Shown: positions 6,072 to 8,242 of the stretch, piece by piece
Numbering within the stretch: position 1 is the first letter of the stretch
How the letters are laid out: each line of letters opens with the position of its first letter
From: an uncultured Collinsella sp.
GTDB taxonomy: Bacteria; Actinomycetota; Coriobacteriia; Coriobacteriales; Coriobacteriaceae
Length of the DNA: 8,242 nucleotides
Assembly (NCBI GenBank): GCA_900549135.1
Contig: URNI01000083.1
Coordinates: 1-8,242, forward strand
Reading direction: 5' to 3'
Notes under the pieces: generated by a model
The model's database searches: none
Told to the model about the DNA's origin: nothing
Seen by the model: the letters and a program-made list of their open reading frames with translations, nothing else
Position numbers and translations under genes: made by a program

Positions 6072-7655
6072 TTACAGCTCGTACAGCGTGGTGAACTTGT
6101 CCTGCAGGTAGCTGCAGTAGTAGCGGGCATCGAACGCCATGCCGCATGCGCCCTTGATGAGTTCCGGCGCGTCTTTGGCGCGGCCCCACTGCCAAATGTG
6201 CTCGCCCAGCCATGCGCGGACGGGTGTCAGGTCGCCGCTCGCACAGGCGCCGGTAAGGTCGACACCGTCGCGGCACATGGCCGGCACAAACATGGCGTCG
6301 TAGGCGCTGCCCAGCGCATAGGTGGGGAAGTAGCCAAACGAGCCACCGCTCCAGTGCGTATCCTGCAGGCAACCACGCGTGTCGTCGGGAACCGGAATGC
6401 CCAGGTACTCATTCATGAAGCGGTTCCAAAGCGCGGGGATGTCCTTGGCCGTGGCCTCGCCGGCAAACAGCATGCGCTCAATCTCGTAGCGCACCATAAC
6501 GTGCAGCGGATAGGTGAGCTCGTCGGCCTCGGTGCGGATCAACGACGGCTGCGCGATGTTCACGGCGTGGTAGAGCGTGTCCTCGTCGACGTCGCCGTAG
6601 ACCTCGGGTGCGTGGCGGCGCAGCACCTCGAGCAGCGGTCCCATAAAGGCACGGCTGCGGCCCACGGTGTTCTCAAAGAAGCGGCTCTGGCTCTCGTGGA
6701 TGCCCATGGAGGTGCCGCCCTCCAGGCAGGTGCGCGCATAGGCGGGATTGACGCCCAGCTCGTACATGGTGTGCCCCGCCTCGTGGATGATGCTGTAGAC
6801 GTTGGAGATGCAATCGTCCTCGTAGATGTGTGTCGCGATGCGCGCGTCACCCACGGCAAAGCCCTCGCTAAACGGGTGCTCGGTAAAGGCAAGCGTGGTG
6901 TCGTCCAGGTTCAGGCCGACAAGCTTCATCAGATCGAAGCTCATGGCACGCTGGGCAGCCTCGGGCACGCGGGCATGCAAAAAGTCGGCAGCGGGCTGCT
7001 GGCCGCGCTCGCCGATGGCGTGCACGAGCGGCACGACCGTGGCCTTGACCTCCTCGCAAAACGCGTCGAAGCTCTTGGCGGAAAGGCCACGCTCGTACTG
7101 GTCGAGCCAAACATCGTAGGGGTCGCGCTTGGGATCCATGAGCTCTGCCTGATGCTTAAGTTGGGCGACGATTCTATCCACATAGGGCTCAAAGCTCGCC
7201 CAGTCGTTGGCCGTCTTGGCTTTGTGCCACACGGCGTCGGCCTCGCAGGTGAGCCTGGTCCAGGCCTCGGCCTCCTCGGTAGGAATAACGCTTGCCTCGC
7301 GTTGATCGCGGCCGAGCACGCGGATCTCGTCAAGCAGCTGCGGGTCGTCGATCTTGCCGCCGGCGACGGTCTCGCGTGCCAGCGAGTGCACGAGTTCGAC
7401 AGACTTTTCGCTGGTCAGGAGCTTATGGTGCTCGCCGGCAAGCGTGCCCATGGCGTCGGCACGGGCGGCGGCACCGTTGGCAGGAGCAATCGTCGCTCCA
7501 TCGAACTCGGCAATCTTGAGCAGGTACTCGCGAGTCCACAGCTTGCCCTCGAGTTTGCGGAACTTTTTGACGGCCTTGTCGACTTTAGCGGCCTTGACGC
7601 CCTTGGCAGCCTTTGCCACGGCGACCTTGGCCTTCTTATCGAGTTTCTTTCCCAT
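6072..7655 (-). CDS. M32-family (Taq-type) metallocarboxypeptidase, divergent
   Basis: Zinc carboxypeptidase of peptidase family M32, which removes C-terminal residues from peptides; probably cytoplasmic (no signal peptide). In the 527 residues the M32 motifs run in order: HPF (260-262), DARIA (270-274, family DXRXT), HEAGH (291-295, zinc ligands His291 and His295, catalytic Glu292), HESQSR (third ligand Glu321), IRTEAD (373-378) and GCLQDTHW (428-435). The Glu321-His295 spacing of 26 fits the family. Two sites differ from the usual pattern: Ala274 replaces the motif Thr, and FDGATIAP (51-58) replaces the common WDQxTxMP. Residues 1-34 form a Lys/Ala-rich basic extension not normal for M32. 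ATG 7655 has AAGGA (7666-7662) six bases before it, so the extension is probably translated. It is convergent with glmM and divergent from the pheS leader. Confidence 0.92.
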   Translation of the reverse strand: MGKKLDKKAKVAVAKAAKGVKAAKVDKAVKKFRKLEGKLWTREYLLKIAEFDGATIAPANGAAARADAMGTLAGEHHKLLTSEKSVELVHSLARETVAGGKIDDPQLLDEIRVLGRDQREASVIPTEEAEAWTRLTCEADAVWHKAKTANDWASFEPYVDRIVAQLKHQAELMDPKRDPYDVWLDQYERGLSAKSFDAFCEEVKATVVPLVHAIGERGQQPAADFLHARVPEAAQRAMSFDLMKLVGLNLDDTTLAFTEHPFSEGFAVGDARIATHIYEDDCISNVYSIIHEAGHTMYELGVNPAYARTCLEGGTSMGIHESQSRFFENTVGRSRAFMGPLLEVLRRHAPEVYGDVDEDTLYHAVNIAQPSLIRTEADELTYPLHVMVRYEIERMLFAGEATAKDIPALWNRFMNEYLGIPVPDDTRGCLQDTHWSGGSFGYFPTYALGSAYDAMFVPAMCRDGVDLTGACASGDLTPVRAWLGEHIWQWGRAKDAPELIKGACGMAFDARYYCSYLQDKFTTLYEL

Positions 7656-7675
7656 ACCGTATCCTTAATCTCGCA

Positions 7676-7704
7676 GGCCGAGCGCCGCAGGCGGGTGCGC
7701 GGCC
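7676..7704 (-). other. GC-rich hairpin in the carboxypeptidase gene leader
   Basis: GGCCG+CGC (7676-7680, 7683-7685) can pair with GCG+CGGCC (7697-7704) with a two-base bulge and an 11-base loop. It lies about 10 nt upstream of the SD (7666-7662) of the minus-strand gene, probably within its 5' UTR. No strong minus-strand promoter is seen between 7705 and 7773. A role is unproven. Confidence 0.35.
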
Positions 7705-7773
7705 AGTTTGCACAGCTACCTGCCTTGTACCCAGCGCGAACAAAACGGAACGCGGCGGTGCGCTCGCGAAATG

Positions 7774-7782
7774 TGTTATCCT
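7774..7782 (+). promoter_or_regulatory. Extended -10 promoter for the pheS T-box leader
   Basis: TGTTATCCT is a TGn plus TATCCT extended -10 (four of six matches). No good -35 lies 16-18 nt upstream, which extended -10 promoters tolerate. Transcription would start near 7789-7790, just before the first arm of T-box stem I (7794-7799). The position relative to the leader is the main support. Confidence 0.55.
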
Positions 7783-7789
7783 ATAGCCC

Positions 7790-8073
7790 AATGCGTTGAC
7801 GGAGAGGGTTTTGCCCGTCGCGTCGCCGGCAAGAGAGGGAAGGTCATGGGCTGCAAGCCTTCCTGCGGTGGCAAGGGCCAAGCGTTCACTCCCGAGCAGC
7901 AACCTCAACGGGCACGCGGCCAGCGGCGGCGAAGCCCCAGTAGGGAAGCCGTGAGCCTCGCGACAAGGGGCAAAGAGTGGGCGCGGCGGGCCAGACATCC
8001 GCCGGGTCAAACAAGGTGGTACCGCGGAATTTAACCGTCCTTGGGCAATGCACATGCCCGAGGACGGTTTTTT
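7790..8073 (+). ncRNA. T-box leader (tRNA-Phe sensing) of pheS
   Basis: A cis-acting riboswitch that reads the charging state of a tRNA and controls transcription of the downstream synthetase. CGTTGA (7794-7799) pairs with TCAACG (7905-7910) as the base of stem I. GGAG (7801-7804) with CTCC (7889-7892) lies above it, and the distal arm GGAAGG...CCTTCC pairs nearer the tip. TTC (7885-7887), followed by A just before CTCC, fits the specifier position and encodes Phe. CGGCGG (7984-7989) and CCGCCG (7999-8004) form a stem III-like hairpin. The conserved T-box AAGGTGGTACCGCGG is at 8013-8027. Its UGGU complements an uncharged ACCA tRNA end, as expected for tRNA-Phe. The antiterminator is AAGG with CCTT (8039-8042) and GCGG with CCGT (8035-8038); both right-hand arms also belong to the terminator. 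Confidence 0.92.
8033..8073 (+). terminator. T-box-controlled intrinsic terminator
   Basis: Bases 8033-8047 pair with 8055-8069 (15 base pairs, one G-U) around a 7-base loop, followed by an unbroken run of six T (8068-8073). Its 5' arm (8035-8042) is the same stretch needed by the antiterminator. Binding of uncharged tRNA should therefore prevent the terminator and let RNA polymerase read into pheS. Confidence 0.93.
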
Positions 8074-8088
8074 GTTACCGAACCGGGC

Positions 8089-8140
8089 CGCGCATCCGCA
8101 GCATCGGGCAGCGTCAGCCGTCCCGGAGCGCGGATGCGCG
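8089..8140 (+). other. Long stem-loop between the T-box terminator and pheS
   Basis: CGCGCATCCGC (8089-8099) and GCGGATGCGCG (8130-8140) are perfect complements. Inside, CGGG (8105-8108) can pair with CCCG (8122-8125), leaving a 13-base loop. No U-run follows. The structure ends seven bases before the pheS SD (AAAGGGA, 8148-8154). It is not part of a standard T-box; it may affect mRNA stability or ribosome access. Confidence 0.65.
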
Positions 8141-8158
8141 AGAGACGAAAGGGAAGAC

Positions 8159-8242
8159 ATGAGTCTGATTGATGATCTGGTCAAACTCGAGGAAGAGGCC
8201 AAGGAGCTCGTCGCAGGCGCCGACGACGCCGCAAAGCTCGAG
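8159..8242 (+). CDS. pheS: Phenylalanyl-tRNA synthetase alpha subunit, N-terminal part
   Basis: The first 28 codons of a gene running off the right edge. The protein starts MSLIDDLVKLEEEAKELV and continues into an Ala/Asp/Lys/Glu-rich helix. This is the pattern of the N-terminal coiled-coil of the PheS alpha subunit (MSxIxxLxxLxxEAxxxI), which in family members contacts the tRNA. PheS with PheT charges tRNA-Phe. The start is ATG 8159, with AAAGGGA (8148-8154) four bases before it. The Phe specifier (TTC) in the preceding T-box independently supports the assignment. The catalytic part is outside the window, so the call rests on the N-terminus and the leader. pheT would be expected downstream. 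Confidence 0.85.
   Translation, partial: MSLIDDLVKLEEEAKELVAGADDAAKLE

Noticed and set aside
5994..7799. A 601-codon + strand open frame opposite the carboxypeptidase gene
   Set aside because: It is a codon-bias shadow. The minus strand encodes all M32 motifs with a good SD, and the + frame would run into the T-box promoter without any recognisable domain.
7636..8202. A minus-strand open frame across the T-box leader and pheS start
   Set aside because: The region is explained in detail by the T-box RNA on the + strand. The frame overlaps structured RNA and has no family signature.

Overview
The window is GC-rich, with short intergenic gaps and Shine-Dalgarno (SD) sequences before most genes. 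It looks like a chromosomal housekeeping stretch of a high-GC Gram-positive bacterium. The gene mix is a SipW/ER-type signal peptidase, a DUF4012 envelope protein, glmM, an M32 carboxypeptidase and a T-box-controlled pheS. With the codon style, this best fits Coriobacteriia (Collinsella-like). That placement is inference from gene content and style, not from a database match. No rRNA, tRNA, CRISPR array, insertion sequence or phage gene is visible.

Layout, left to right. The + strand opens with the acidic C-terminal tail of an unidentified gene (to 137). It overlaps a His-type (SipW-like) signal peptidase I (134-841) by four bases. After a 125-base gap with an extended -10 promoter comes an EamA/DMT-family transporter (967-1989). 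A 149-base AT-richer gap with an inverted repeat over a possible -10 leads to a 770-residue single-pass membrane protein with an extracellular DUF4012 region (2139-4451). A strong hairpin with a U-rich tail lies directly before the SD of glmM (4535-5866, phosphoglucosamine mutase). Two hairpins follow glmM; the second has a T-rich tail and probably ends the + strand transcript.

On the minus strand, convergent to glmM, is a divergent M32-family metallocarboxypeptidase with a Lys/Ala-rich N-terminal extension (7655-6072). The 503-base stretch from 7656 to 8158 holds no gene. It contains the divergent promoter region and a complete tRNA-sensing T-box leader (about 7790-8073). The leader has a UUC (Phe) specifier candidate, a canonical T-box, mutually exclusive antiterminator and terminator, and then a second perfect 11-bp stem-loop. 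The window ends 28 codons into pheS.

The genes do not form one pathway. Signal peptidase, DUF4012 protein and GlmM all serve the cell envelope (protein export, a probable surface or polymer function, UDP-GlcNAc supply). The M32 enzyme is peptide catabolism, and pheS is translation under amino-acid control. I see no clearly new multi-gene system. The most interesting signals are RNA-level: the T-box with its extra downstream hairpin, and the terminator-like hairpin in the glmM leader. Also notable are a possible frameshifted end of the transporter gene and the unusual M32 variant.
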